Below are positions 43,586-55,109 of a stretch of 64,000 bases of DNA, in pieces; the stretch's first letter is position 1, and each line of letters opens with the position of its first letter. The position numbers and the translations under genes are program-made. Origin of the DNA: Owenia fusiformis (lineage: Eukaryota; Annelida; Polychaeta; Sabellida; Oweniidae); NCBI GenBank assembly GCA_903813345.2, contig CAIIXF020000002.1, positions 1,960,001 to 2,024,000 on the forward strand, given 5' to 3'. Below the pieces are notes generated by a model. It searched no databases and was not told the DNA's origin. It worked only from the letters and a program-made list of their open reading frames with translations.

Positions 43586-43945
43586 CTTTTTTGAGGATAT
43601 AAGATGTTGCCAGGAACGTTGAGTACTCTTGGCAGAGTGTATGTCGTATCACTACTATATTCTGGGCGTCAGTGTTTATAATTACTTTGAAATATGATGT
43701 GATCATTTTTTGAGGATATAAGATGTTGCCTTGAACATTGTATACTCTTGCCAAAGTGTATGTCGTATCACCACTACATTCTGGGCGTCAGTGTTTATAA
43801 TTACTTGAAATATGATGTGATAATTTTTTGAGGATATAAGATGTTGCATTGGACATTGTATACTCTTGCCAAAGTGTATGTCGTTTCACTACTATATTCT
43901 GGGCGTCAGTGTTTATAATTACTTTGAAATATGATGTGATAATTG
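43586..43945. repeat. Tandem repeat, about 118 bp x3
   Basis: Units start near 43592, 43711 and 43829, with landmark TTTTTGAGGATATAAGATGT and CTGGGCGTCAGTGTTTATAA. The copies differ by a few bases. Confidence 0.9.
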
Positions 43946-44277
43946 AATATCTCTATGTCAAATAATTGAACTTTCCTAGAAAGCAATATCGTATAATTTT
44001 GATTATCTTATCTCCATGCGGTATATCATCGCTATGCCAATGAGATATTGCGGCTATTCACTCAACCAGACACTGTTATTGGAAAAACATATAGTTTTCC
44101 ATACCGAGTAAATTGCGAAAGTTTGATTAACTATGTATTATAGCCATGTGGCACTTTTAACTACGAGCCCCTGTATTTAAGATGCACATGTACGGTGACG
44201 TATATTATACATATGAACGGTGGCATATATTACACATATGTACGATACGGTATACTATACATATGTGCGGTCATATA

Positions 44278-44919
44278 CAGGGTGTCCCGAAAGTATGCCC
44301 CCCCCCTAGGCAGGCATATTCCAGTGTCCTCATAGTATGTGGCATATATCATTTTAAAGCTTATCCAAAGTTACATTGATTTGCCAAGTATCATGGTTTA
44401 ACTCCCAAATGGGAAAAAGTTACAGTCATTTTAAAAGTTAGTGTTTTGTCAAAATAAAGTTCAATTTTACACCACATTACTAGTCAATGTGTCCCCCCTT
44501 GGCCATGTTAACAGCAGCAATTATTTTCAGATGTGACCTTAAAAGCCCTTCAAATAGGGGTGTGGGATTTTATAACCCTCTTAAAACCTGTTAAGGGACT
44601 TTAGAAGAGTTTCCTTAGAGTTTCTACCCTTACCGTTCTCTTTTTCCAACTCAATATCCCTCCGACCCGAAAAGAATTGCTGCTGTTAAGATGGCCCAGG
44701 AGGACACATTGACTAGTGATTTGGTGTAAAATTGAACTTAATTTTGACCAAACATTAACTTTTCAAATGCCTGTAATTTTTTCACATTTGAGAGTTGAAC
44801 CATGATACTTGACGAATCAATGTAACTTTGGATAAGCTTTCAAATGATATATAACACATACTATGACGACACTGGTATATGTCTGCCTAGGGGGGGGGGC
44901 ATACTTTCGGGACACCCTG
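44278..44919. mobile_element. Mariner-like foldback element, 642 bp, TA target site
   Basis: Ends CAGGGTGTCCCGAAAGTATG inverted, with TA at 44276-44277 and 44920-44921. The arms pair nearly to the centre (GCCTAGG run, TTGCCAAGTATCATGGTT, GGCCATGTTAACAGCAGCAA), so almost the whole element is one hairpin of about 300-bp arms. A run of C or G lies near each end. Confidence 0.85.
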
Positions 44920-45082
44920 TATATTATACCAGTACGTTACACTTTAAAAGCAAGCTCGATTATTTGGTTTTGGAAATGCCTTGCGATATTCTATTTAAAA
45001 GGCTTTAATTTTGGTATCAGTTTGGCAAATATGTCACCCAACGTGACGTATTTTTTGCATCTTAAACTGTTATGCGTGATAT

Positions 45083-45150
45083 ACGAGGGTCGTCCCAGAA
45101 GTATTGCACTACGAGCTCAAACTTTATCAATACTTGATATTTTTCCATGA
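45083..45150. mobile_element. Solo mariner-like terminus
   Basis: TA followed by CGAGGGTCGTCCCAGAAGTA, a typical mariner-type end. No inverted partner was seen within the window. Confidence 0.4.
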
Positions 45151-45596
45151 AATTTGCTATAAATATTCCTAAGAGATATTTTAATTGATTATTCTACAAA
45201 GTTTCATGCCAATTGATAAAACTATGGTGATATTATAATAAAATCAGGTTGAAGAGTTGGGGTAGGGTGAGGGGTTATTTGTCAAGTCAAAATAAATAAA
45301 AATTGAAAATATGAAATAATTCATCAACAAATACCATTTCGAGTAGCTATAAAAAGTATACTTAATATATTTTAAAATGCTAAAAAAAGTACAAAGATTC
45401 TTATAATACTTATCATAAATTGACATTTTTCCAAATTTACTATTTAGCGGCATAATACATTTAAGGCTAGGCTTGTTCGAATTCTAAAGCCACGTTGTGC
45501 AAGAGCTTGGGAGCAATAAACCCTCGGATATATATCAACTAACCATGACGTTAGCTATCAACAACAAAGCAAATTGAGAGAATACAAAATCCAATA

Positions 45597-45924
45597 CATA
45601 TATTAACACCCCTATGCTATACAAATATAAAAAATCCAATATATGGTTGCCTAGTTTTATGAGAGTCGTGCATGGAAGACGCGATTAAGGGTTTGGTTTT
45701 ATGATACGTATATTAACACCCCTATTCTATACAAATATAAAAAATCCAATATATGATTGCCTAGTTTTATGAGAGTCGTGCATGGAAGACGTGATTAAGG
45801 GTTTGGTTTTATGATACGTATATTAACACCCCTATTCTATACAAATATAAAAAATCCAATATATGATTGCCTAGTTTTATGAGAGTCGTGCATGGAAGAC
45901 GCGATTAAGGGTTTGGTTTTATGA
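45597..45924. repeat. Tandem repeat, 110 bp x3
   Basis: Units start near 45601, 45711 and 45821; landmarks TATTAACACCCCTAT and GAGAGTCGTGCATGGAAGAC. Copies are nearly identical, so the expansion is recent. Confidence 0.92.
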
Positions 45925-45929
45925 ACTGG

Positions 45930-48900
45930 TTGTGAATCGTGATCTACGCTAACATTAAATGGATTGATTTTGTATTAAAGATAGAGCGTCTTACTTAGAT
46001 AGTTCTATTGCAATCGCATATGTGCTACCATGCTTGGTTTTACCAAGATGATTTCTATATACCTCATTCAGTAAAACATAATTATGGTGGTCATTTTTAA
46101 TTAAAGTGTAATTTAAACACAAGGAGGCCAATTTTTTATAACATACTAGCCGTTTGATAGTTTTACAGTCAGGAATTACTGAAAATGGCATAAAGTAAAA
46201 AATGCCATTTTCTTTAGAATATTGCTAAGAATGCTGAACCAAAAAGCACATTTTATTGTTCAAAATGATCACTATGTTATGTTATCAAATGTTTTTTTAC
46301 TAAGGTGAAGATAAAGTTCACTGAGATACGTGAAAGACTGAAACTTCAAAACTCTTCTTGACGAGCAATTTATTTTATTAAATGTTTTTGATGAAATATC
46401 TCCCTTATAAATTCTCTGAAGGATAATAAAAACTGACGTTTCATAAAAAAATTCACCGCTTTCATGCGGTCATAGCACAATTTAACATAACACATGCCCA
46501 CGTGATCACATGACACACAAACAAATTGACGACCTCGATCTGATACGCACTGATCATTCAATAAAGCATTTTCGAACTAATTCGCAAGTTCAAAAGTTAG
46601 AAAATACATTTCAAAACACTCAAACTCGCTAATTATTTATGTTTTTCTGTATATCAGTCGTGTTTTTAAATATTTCAAAAACATTTTCATAGACCTTTCC
46701 TTGTGTATTCTTTTTCTCTGTTTTGCCATATTCTCAGAGGGCCGAAATTCCTTTTTCAAAATATTATTGCTTCTGTTTATATTACTATATAGCGAGCTTG
46801 GTTGTATAGCTTATATGTAAAACTTATAAAATTGAACTAAAGTCAAACAGACAAAGATTTTGATACAAAAAATATACTTAAAAATATTGTTTTGGCCATC
46901 TTGAAAATATTTCCTTTGGCTGAAAGTCGGTGTTTTAAGCGCAATCATAAGAACAGCTAAGGTAGATTAGTTTTCGTTTGCTTTTTTATGTTATTTCGTT
47001 TCTTGCTATGGTTCTCTGCATATCAGCCGATTCCATCACTTGTTTTGTTTCGCCTTCTGACATGTTCAGATAATCAGACACTACCCTATTGGATCTAATT
47101 TCATTTGTACGCCTTGTACATTCTGTTTAGGTTTAACCGACACGAATCGACGGAAACTGTTTCGGATTTCCGTATGGTAATTTTAATTGCCACGTATCGA
47201 ACTTGTCTATCTAGATTAGTGACTTGATTCGGCGAGGGTCTATCTTATTACTCTGAGGTGATAGATCTTCGTTCTGTAATTTCTGATACACCTGCTTCGG
47301 ATACAAATGTCACTGTCAGTAGTCAACTTTACTAAGTGTAATAAGATTTGTCAGTTTTCAACAATGATCTACCGGATTACGTTTGCAATAAGAAAACAAT
47401 GAGAAGAAAATGCATGTGGAAAAATGTAACATGCAGGTTATGATTAAGATACACTGCCTCCTGACGGCTGATGGATTAACATAATATTATATTGCCAACT
47501 CAGTTAAATATAATAGTATCTGACACTACATTTATTACGTTCGTATATAAATGGGTTAGCCATAAAAGTAGGTTTACCGTCAACTGGCCGTTGAATTCAC
47601 GAATGGTACCTAATCTTAAACCTGCGAGTTAATTGAATTACTTTGTAAAAATTAGTGAAGTGTGACAGTGCTTAAGTGGTCAAACGTCAATACTAATCAG
47701 GCAGGATTCCTATCAGAGATAGCAACCATTGAGAATGTACCCTTTGACCAAAAGCATTTGAATTTTATCCTCTGAATGAAAACAAAACTATGTACGTTTA
47801 GCACGTTTAGGCTAGGCGATTGGGGCCGTAACCACGAGGTTGCGAGTTCGAGACGCGTGTGCTCCTTGCGTTTATTCATTTTATAAGTGCAAAGTCGGGT
47901 TACTTCATTTAAGGATATAGTGACGGTTAAATTGATAAGAACTCTTACTTATTCATCATCTAAGAATCATTATATCTTAAAGATTGTTGCGGCATGACCA
48001 TATTATGATTAAGACCCTTCCATGGATGAATAAGTCAAAGCGTATCGTAAGACGACTAAATGACATCGTTCATTGTTGTCTGATAAATCATTGTTAGGCT
48101 ATCCCAAAAGTGATATTTTTCCTATTGTTTAGTGGGATAATTTATCGGACACGCATGACCCAGCATACAAATTATCTCATTGTCTCGTTTTTAACTTGCC
48201 CGTCCTTTGTATTATTCGTCCTTGTATATCACTGTATATCACTGCGTGTCTGGGTCTGCCCGGGATTGTTTAACAATAGGATTTGCATGTGGTGTTTTGT
48301 TTCAAGGTCGATCGATTTCTTGGGGACCTCATCTAGGCATTTGTTTTTGGTTTGCTCGAAGAGAACCGGACGTATTTTACTTCTTAGTCAATATAAGATC
48401 AAGCAAAGCTTTGTTATACGATTTTCTGTTGAGTAAAATTATAAAAAATATAATGTATGAAGATTGCACTAACCCGCAAGAAAAATTTGGAAAAGCGACG
48501 AGTTAGAGGCGTGTGAAAAATGATTGGAGACCATAGACACATTTTCAAGACATGAACTAAAAGAAAGTACAATAGAACCCTTCACATGCATCAGGAAATT
48601 AACAATCTAGATACACAAAAATACAACTTTGCATTGATTTTTATACAATAAAGTTCGTTGTTCTACCTTCCTTTTCTTTTCTTCCTATACACTAATGACA
48701 AAACGTCAATCAAGCACTAAAACAATTGCTATAAGTATATACATCTTTATTACAATTTAACTTTATGCTTTTGGATTACAGTCATTTTTGATCTCAAATT
48801 ATAAATTAAAGATAAGAAATTATATTCTACAATATCAAATGCATAAAATGATTAAAAATAGAATATAAAAATGATATGAGTTCGACAAGGCGATGTCTGT

Positions 48901-49250
48901 CATGACCGCGTCAAGGTCACGCTGACATCGTGCATTATTGAACGTAGCGTTGCCAGGGTACAACGGAAACAACTAGCCAATGCGAAAACTGATACAGTTG
49001 ATAGAGCTCGAATAAATCTTTAGATTAATCAATAACCGACATCAAACGATAGTTGAAAGGCAACATATCGGCATCAATAATATCAGATTCAAAACCGTAC
49101 AACAATTAAATCACGTCAACATACATTTTCTTTGATTTTTATCATTTCACAATTGAAGCATGGGAAAAATCTAGATTCACAACCCGTGAAGATTAGTTTC
49201 GTTCATCTTTATTTTAGCAAGCTCAATTTTAAAGATATGTAGTAGACAAT
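45930..49250. other. Long AT-rich intergenic stretch
   Basis: Apart from the SINE-like head at 47798 and an isolated inverted-repeat terminus at 47578-47612 (CCGTTGAATTCACGAATGGT), nothing is recognised. Two overlapping frames at 48110-48506 have hydrophobic or Cys-rich composition but no family match. Confidence 0.4.
47798..47872 (+). mobile_element. tRNA-derived SINE-like head
   Basis: An A-box-like TTAGGCTAGGCGATTGGGG and a B-box-like GGTTGCGAGTTCGAGAC lie at tRNA-like spacing, with partly pairing ends (GCACG and CGTGTGC). The cloverleaf is imperfect, so a degraded tRNA-like SINE is more likely than a functional tRNA. Confidence 0.4.
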
Positions 49251-49254
49251 TCAT

Positions 49255-49650
49255 GATCTGATGCAATCTACAATGTTCCTAATGTATAATGCAATGTACT
49301 TGATGGATTATGCAATTGTTTTTAATACAATGCATTTGATGTATTATTCAGTGCACCTAATGTATTATGCAATACACAGTATGTAAATACAATGCATCTG
49401 ATGTATACTACAATGACCTTAATGTTTAATCCAATGCACTTCATGTATAATACAATGCATTTGGTGTATACTTCAATGCATTTGATGTATAATGCAATGT
49501 AGTTGATGCATAATGCAATGCATTTGTTATAAAAACAATGACCTTGATGTAGACTTTAATGCACTTGATGTAAAATACAATTGCATTCGATGTATACTAT
49601 GATGACCTACAGTACAAAGCATTTGATGTATAATTCAATGACCTCGATGT
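49255..49650. repeat. Degenerate minisatellite, roughly 24-bp units
   Basis: Many imperfect units of the form AATGCATTTGATGTATAATAC. The period is irregular and the array is old. Confidence 0.8.
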
Positions 49651-49689
49651 ACATCTTGCAGGGATGAAACTATCTTAGATACAGTACGT

Positions 49690-49905
49690 CTAATGGCACG
49701 CCTTACACCATGCCATGTCGTCGGCATGCCGCCCGAATTTCGTGGTCAACTCGAACGCTTTTCGTGGTCACCGCGGGCGCGTCACGAGTGCGCTTCAAGC
49801 TCATCGCGGGGTGATTTCATATGTACAGCGGAGTTGGTTTATTCGCGTAGCTTTCGCTCACCATTCGTTGCACGGACGCCACATTATAATTTCATGTAGT
49901 TAAGT
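49690..49905. other. GC/CpG-rich island of unknown function
   Basis: About 200 bases rich in CG dinucleotides (CACCGCGGGCGCGTCACGAG) in an AT-rich context. Two overlapping short open frames lie on + (49693-49899 and 49715-49903). No known protein is recognised; it could be an unmethylated regulatory island, an exon, or a transposon piece. Confidence 0.4.
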
Positions 49906-50398
49906 GTATTAGATTCCATTTACTTACCCGATGGGCGAATGGTAAATCAGGTTTAAAACCATTATTATCTTTCAACGTTAAATTACACGATCTTTCATTC
50001 CCAGAGGATATTTAGCTCTCTTCTTCATCCCGATAAACATCTGATGAATGTAGATGTTTGCTCCCCATGTACATCACATTATATTATACAATTTATAAGA
50101 CTCTAAATGAGTCGCTTTAGACGAAAACAAATAATTTAACAAAGTGTTTTTCAAAATGCTTTTTGAATCATCTGTTCCCATTTAACCACAGTACAGTATA
50201 AATGCACATATATTTATTGGATCCTGAATTTAATCAATGCGATGAATTTACATGAAATTAACAGATACTGCATGCGAACAATAACAACTATTTACCAATG
50301 AAATTGTTTTCATCAAAAAAGGCCACGCGTTAGCGTATCTACATCGTGAATTCTGAAAATTTCGTCCTAAAATGACAAATTAAACTCTTGCGCCAGGC

Positions 50399-50640
50399 TG
50401 GTTTTCGGGAGTGGTGACTTAGACAATGGCTTGAGACATCACCCGCACATGTCATGCAGTCTGTGTTAATGGTGAGAGGTCTCGGTCGAGGGGTCTGGGA
50501 GACAAGGTCTAGTAGCTAAGCTTCCCCAAACCACCGTCAGTATTTATGTGACAGGTAGATTGGTTGATCCTAGGGTTATGACATCTGTGTGTCATTTCCT
50601 GCAGACTTCATTAATGTAGAGATAGGCCGGACATCCCGAT
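50399..50640 (+). repeat. Leader repeat, copy 1
   Basis: GGGAGTGGTGACTTAGACAA, GACATCACCC, GTCTCGGTCG and GGTTGATCCTAGG are shared in the same order with copy 2 (52206-52232 plus 53320-53535). It is directly followed by G/T-rich tandem sequence. Confidence 0.82.
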
Positions 50641-50644
50641 CATT

Positions 50645-51820
50645 CAGTTGTGTTAGAGATAATTTTTGGTAAAGAAAAGTTGTGGTTTTGGTTTTGTGTT
50701 TAAGTTTCATGTATGGTGGTGTATCTTTTATGTTGATGGTAGATATATTGGAAGAGTTGTAAATTCGTTCGTCTTTAGTAGCATTTGGATGTGTGTAGTG
50801 TGAGTTTGTGGTGGGTTCCCCGTTTGTTAAAGGTTTGGGTGTTTAGTCTGGTGTTTGAGCTACGTGTTGGTCTGTGTGTAGTGGTGGTAGTATATCTTAT
50901 TGTTAAGATAATAACTTGACTAGGGGATCTATTTCGACGTGCTGGGTTGTATTTTGGCTTTATCGAAGTTTTGCATTATTTTGGTTCGTAAATTTCGTGT
51001 ATGTTTGGCGGCGTTTGTGGTATCTATGTGGTGGCTAAGTTGTTTTTCAATGGTTTGGGTGTGTAGTGTCATGTCTGAGGTTCATTTTGGTGTGTGTGTT
51101 ATGGTAGTAGCATCTCTTGTTGTTGAGATATTAATTTGGTTTTGGAGGCTGTCTTCCCGTGATTTCATTATGTTTTGATTATCCTGTGTTTGTGGTTTGT
51201 CGGGATCGTGTAGCGTATTGATTAATTGCATCAAGTTGCGGTCAGTTTGTTTCTTTTAATTTGTTTTGTTTGTTTGGTTTGTTGTTTACCCTTTATGGCG
51301 AGGTGTTTTTATTTTGATACGATGTGTGCGTTGGGGGAGTTGTTAGCTTGTTCGCGATTGGTTGTATTTTGGTTTTATCGGAGTTTTGTGGTATTTTGGG
51401 TTGTAAATTTCGTGTTTGTTTTGTGGCGTTTTTTGGTACCGGATTTTCTCGCATATACGCCCCCCTAAATTAGTAAGTTGTTTTTTAACGGTTTGGGTGT
51501 GTAGTGTCATGTCTAAACTTTATTTCGGTGTGTTTGTTATGATAGTAGCATCTCTTGTTGTTGAGATATTAACTTGAATTTGGAGGCTGTCTTCTTGTGA
51601 TTTCATTATGTTTTGATTATCCTGTTTGTGTTTTGTCGGGATGGTGTATGCGTTTTGGTTAATTGTATCACGATATGGTCGGTTTGTTTGCTAAAATTTG
51701 TTTCGTTTGTTTTGTTTGTTGAAATGTGTTTTATATGATGTACGGTACGGGTAATGTGTTAGATAGTTTGTTGTATATGTTTGTGTTTTATTTCCATTGT
51801 TCTTTAAGAATGGGTTGTTT
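50645..51820. repeat. G/T-rich tandem sequence, about 420-bp period
   Basis: The + strand is strongly G+T over more than 1.1 kb. A block from about 50940 to 51190 (GGTTTGGGTGTGTAGTGTCA, CATCTCTTGTTGTTGAGATA, GATTTCATTATGTTTTGATT) recurs at about 51358-51630. Open frames here come from low complexity. Confidence 0.8.
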
Positions 51821-52232
51821 ATTCTAAATAGGGTTCCCGATTGGGGAAACCTGGTTTGGTTGGTCGTTTGTGAGTAAATGCGTTGTTTTTAAAGTATGAA
51901 TCGGAGTGAGTGTTTATCTCCAAAGGTTTATAAAGTGTATATATTTTTGTATTGCCGGGTCGGCAGAAAAAGATTGTTGAATATATATTCGGCACGCTGA
52001 TAAGAAATGTTTGGAACACCGAGTGTGGTGAGATGGTATAGTCCTTCTACTACAAAAAATGTGTCCGATCGTTTGTGAAATGAAATATACTTGGTAGTTG
52101 TCCATAAGCTGGGCAATGGGACATAGCCCGACGGTTTTTGTACTCAGGTTATTCACTTATTATGGGTTTATCCTTATGGCTAATGGAGACAGCCGTAATA
52201 ACATAGTTTTCGGGAGTGGTGACTTAGACAAT

Positions 52233-53319
52233 AGAGAATTTTCGTTATAAGTTGTTTCAAAAACTTATACGTATACTTATAGTTTAAAGGGTCTTGTCGA
52301 ACTAAAATCAATTCAAATTGATTTTCATAATCTGTTCCAAGTGGGGCATAACTATTCCCGATATAGTCAAGCTCCATCATCAACTAGGGACTGCGAATAC
52401 AATGTCCTTTGCTAGTGTCAATTATGAACACGATAAACTAAACGCTAGTTGACGGGTCCTTGTAGTGTACGATAAACAAGACCCTTTAAAGTGAATCACT
52501 ACACGAACGAGTGGAGTCGTTCATTTCAAAGTTCTCATGAAATTATAAGGTCAATTTTTAAGTTTTTACGTATAAAATGACCTTTATACGCAGATTATAA
52601 ACTTACAGAGTTGGATCTCCGCATAGTATATGTGTGGACCTAATGATCAGAATGGCTTATTAAAATTAATCGGCTGAATAGGCATAGTATCCAATCAAAC
52701 AGCTCGACTCATTTATTAGCTGAACTAATTCTCCCTTCGTTATTTCTACAAGGTGATTCAAAACGATCATCTACAAAAAATATATTTGAGAGTAGATAAA
52801 TCTGTAAAACCCGTGTGCTATATCAGCCTATTTGATTCTAGAAAACACATATGACACAACTTAACATGCTTTACATCAAGGGGGTACGGATGGTTAGTTC
52901 AACAAGTTAAACCCAATACCACGGCTTTCATTTATTAATCTGAATGTTCTTGTTGCCGTGATTGGGTTTAACTTCCATGCTATGCTTTCACTTGTTGCAA
53001 ATTCTCACAATCAGTTATTAATTAAACGCGCATGAAATTACATGCGCTGCCATAGACCACCATTGAATATTTTGCATCAAAGGCTGAATAGGCACGGAAG
53101 TTAAACCTAGGGCGGGCCACAAGATATGTCAGATAGGAAATAAGGCCCAGACTAGGTTTAACTTGTTGAACTAACGGATGGTATGCCATTGGTTCTTTTT
53201 ATTACCGTCCTAGGAGATATTTCCCGACGAATTAGGAAATTATGAAACACCTTGTTTATTGGGTTTATAAGTATAAGTATACGTGTAAGTTTTTAAAAAA
53301 CTTATAACGAAAATTCTCT
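52233..53319. mobile_element. Inverted-repeat element, 1087 bp, AAT target duplication
   Basis: AGAGAATTTTCGTTATAAGT at both ends, inverted, with similarity continuing about 45 bases. AAT at 52230-52232 and 53320-53322. The empty site is visible in the leader copy at 50421-50440 (GACTTAGACAATGGCTTGAG). A second inverted repeat (GTTAGTTCAACAAGTTAAAC, 52893-53175) is nested inside. No coding capacity. Confidence 0.82.
52893..53175. mobile_element. Nested inverted-repeat element, about 283 bp
   Basis: GTTAGTTCAACAAGTTAAAC on the left and its complement on the right; CGGATG occurs beside both ends, suggesting a 5-6-bp duplication. Inner TTAACTTCC and GGAAGTTAAACC motifs give further pairing. Confidence 0.65.
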
Positions 53320-53535
53320 AATGTCTTGAGACATCACCCGTATAAACACGCACATGTCATGCAATCTGTGTTAATAGTGAGAGGTCTCGGTCGGAAGGCC
53401 TGGATACAAGGTCTAGTAGCTTAGCTTCCCCAAACCACAATCAGTACTTATGTGACAGGTAGAGTATATTTGGTTGATCCTAGGGCTATGGCATTAGTGT
53501 GTCATTTCCTATCGTCATTTATGTAGAGAAGGGCA

Positions 53536-54490
53536 CAACACAATTTTGCACAAATCAACACAAAACACAATCAGACAGAACCAAATGGAATACCAAAACA
53601 CCCAACCAACACTCTCTGAAAACAACACCAATCACACAACACAGTCTATCTCAACCAGATACCTCATCCTACCGGGCACAACCCGCTACTCGACCAGCAC
53701 AACACAATCACAACATAACACAGCCAATTTGAAATTTACATAGCTTAATGAGACACAACCCGATACCAAACTTACACAGCCCAACCAGGCTCAACCATAC
53801 AAGCAACCACCAAAACACAATCGACTAACAAACTAACTCAATCGAGCACAACCAATAAACAAAGCAACAAAACAATGCCAACGAGACGACCACCTCTCTG
53901 GAAACAACACCAATCACACAACGCAATCTGACACAACTAGATACCTCATCCTACTGGGCACAACCCGCTACTCGACCAGCACAACACAATCACAACATAA
54001 CACAACCTATTTGAAGTTTACATAACTTAATGAGACACAACCTGATAACAAACTAACACAGCCCAACTAGGCGCAACCATACAAACAACCACCAAAACAC
54101 AATCGACTATCGAACTAACACAATCAAGCACAACCAAACAACAAACCAGCACAACAAAGCCAACGAGACGACCACTCTCTGGAAACAACACCAATCACAC
54201 AACGCAATCTGACACAACCAGAAACCTCATCCTACTGGACACAACCCGCTACTCGACCAGCACAACATAATCACAACATAACACAACTACTTTGAAATTA
54301 ACATGACTTAATGAGAAACAACTACCAAACTTACACAACACAACCAGGCTCAACCAGACAAACAAGAACTAAAACACAATCGACTATCAAATTAACACAC
54401 ATCACCAATCACACAACACAATCTGACATAATCAGAAACCTCATCCTACTGGGCACAACCCGCTACTCGACCAGCACAACACGTTTAGGT
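53536..54490. repeat. C/A-rich tandem sequence, about 290-bp period x3-4
   Basis: The + strand is almost G-poor and T-poor. Recurrent blocks AACAACACCAATCACACAAC, CTCATCCTACTGGGCACAAC, CCGCTACTCGACCAGCACAA and CCAACGAGACGACCA repeat with a period near 290 bp; the last is shortened. Confidence 0.85.
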
Positions 54491-54514
54491 TGTGAAAAAC
54501 ATTTCAAGCTTAAA

Positions 54515-54745
54515 CTACCTAATACCAGTTTCCTGGTACCAACGCAGGAAAAAGTTAATCTGTCTTGAGAATTGTACCTTGTCCTCATCTTGTAGAATTT
54601 GTTTTATTTGTACTTGATTGTACCCTCTCCCATAAATGTTAAGAATACGTTGGCGAACAGGAGTGGGTATTCGATGCAGACGTACTGTAATGTAGTGTTC
54701 TGCTCTACTCTCACAAAATGATGAATGATGCCTGGCATAGGACAT
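54515..54745 (-). pseudogene. Tc1-like transposase N-terminal helix-turn-helix fragment
   Basis: The minus frame reads PTPVRQRILNIYGRGYNQVQ and then IKQILQDEDKVQFSRQINFF and LRWYQETGIR before a stop. The R-Q-R-I..G-Y....I..IL.....S.....F.....TG pattern is that of the first HTH of Tc1/mariner/IS630-type transposases. The catalytic domain does not follow downstream, so it is truncated. Confidence 0.6.
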
Positions 54746-54838
54746 TTATATATACTAGAGAGGAGTTGACAACTGACATATCACTGACATGTCAGCCTGG
54801 ATTTCAAAACTGAAAACTGAATTTTTTGGCGATCGGAC

Positions 54839-54885
54839 CCCCCCCCCCCTCTTGACCGAAAGCTGGCTACGCCCTTGCTTGTGTC
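54839..54885. other. Poly-C tract and CTGGCTACGCCC motif
   Basis: A C run next to GAAAGCTGGCTACGCCCTTG; comparable (G)CGTAGCCA-type ends appear at 55597, 55765, 60764 and 60990, so this looks like a transposon terminus. Confidence 0.4.
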
Positions 54886-55109
54886 AGCATGTTTGTGAAC
54901 TAATTCTGTTATTAAAACATAAGAGCGTACAGAGACATTGCATGTGTTTATCTGGCCAGTAATTGCAGCAGGTGCATATACAGGCCTACAATATCTAATT
55001 TTATTTTAATAACATTTACAAAAATCATATTGAAAAAGAAAAGAAAGATTTATCAACGCATTTATTAACGCAATTTTGATTTACACACCCCCACAACATG
55101 GAATAATCA

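Larger units (their letters stand above)
52206..53535 (+). repeat. Leader repeat, copy 2, interrupted by an insertion
   Basis: Collinear with the copy at 50399-50640 once 52233-53319 is removed. It is followed by C/A-rich instead of G/T-rich tandem sequence. Confidence 0.8.

Noticed and set aside
47798-47872. Functional tRNA gene
   Set aside because: A and B boxes are recognisable, but the arms pair poorly and no clear anticodon stem forms; SINE-like is more likely.
48110-48506. Overlapping open frames of 108 and 99 aa as a gene
   Set aside because: Two frames are open at once with no recognisable motif or conserved composition; kept only as an intergenic note.
50939-51468. Hydrophobic open frames in the G/T-rich block as membrane proteins
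   Set aside because: G/T-rich low-complexity tandem DNA yields Val/Leu/Phe/Cys/Trp-rich frames by chance; no conserved motif or splice signals.
53499-54568. Thr/Asn/Gln-rich open frames in the C/A-rich block
   Set aside because: They are a consequence of C/A-rich tandem repeats and overlap in several frames.
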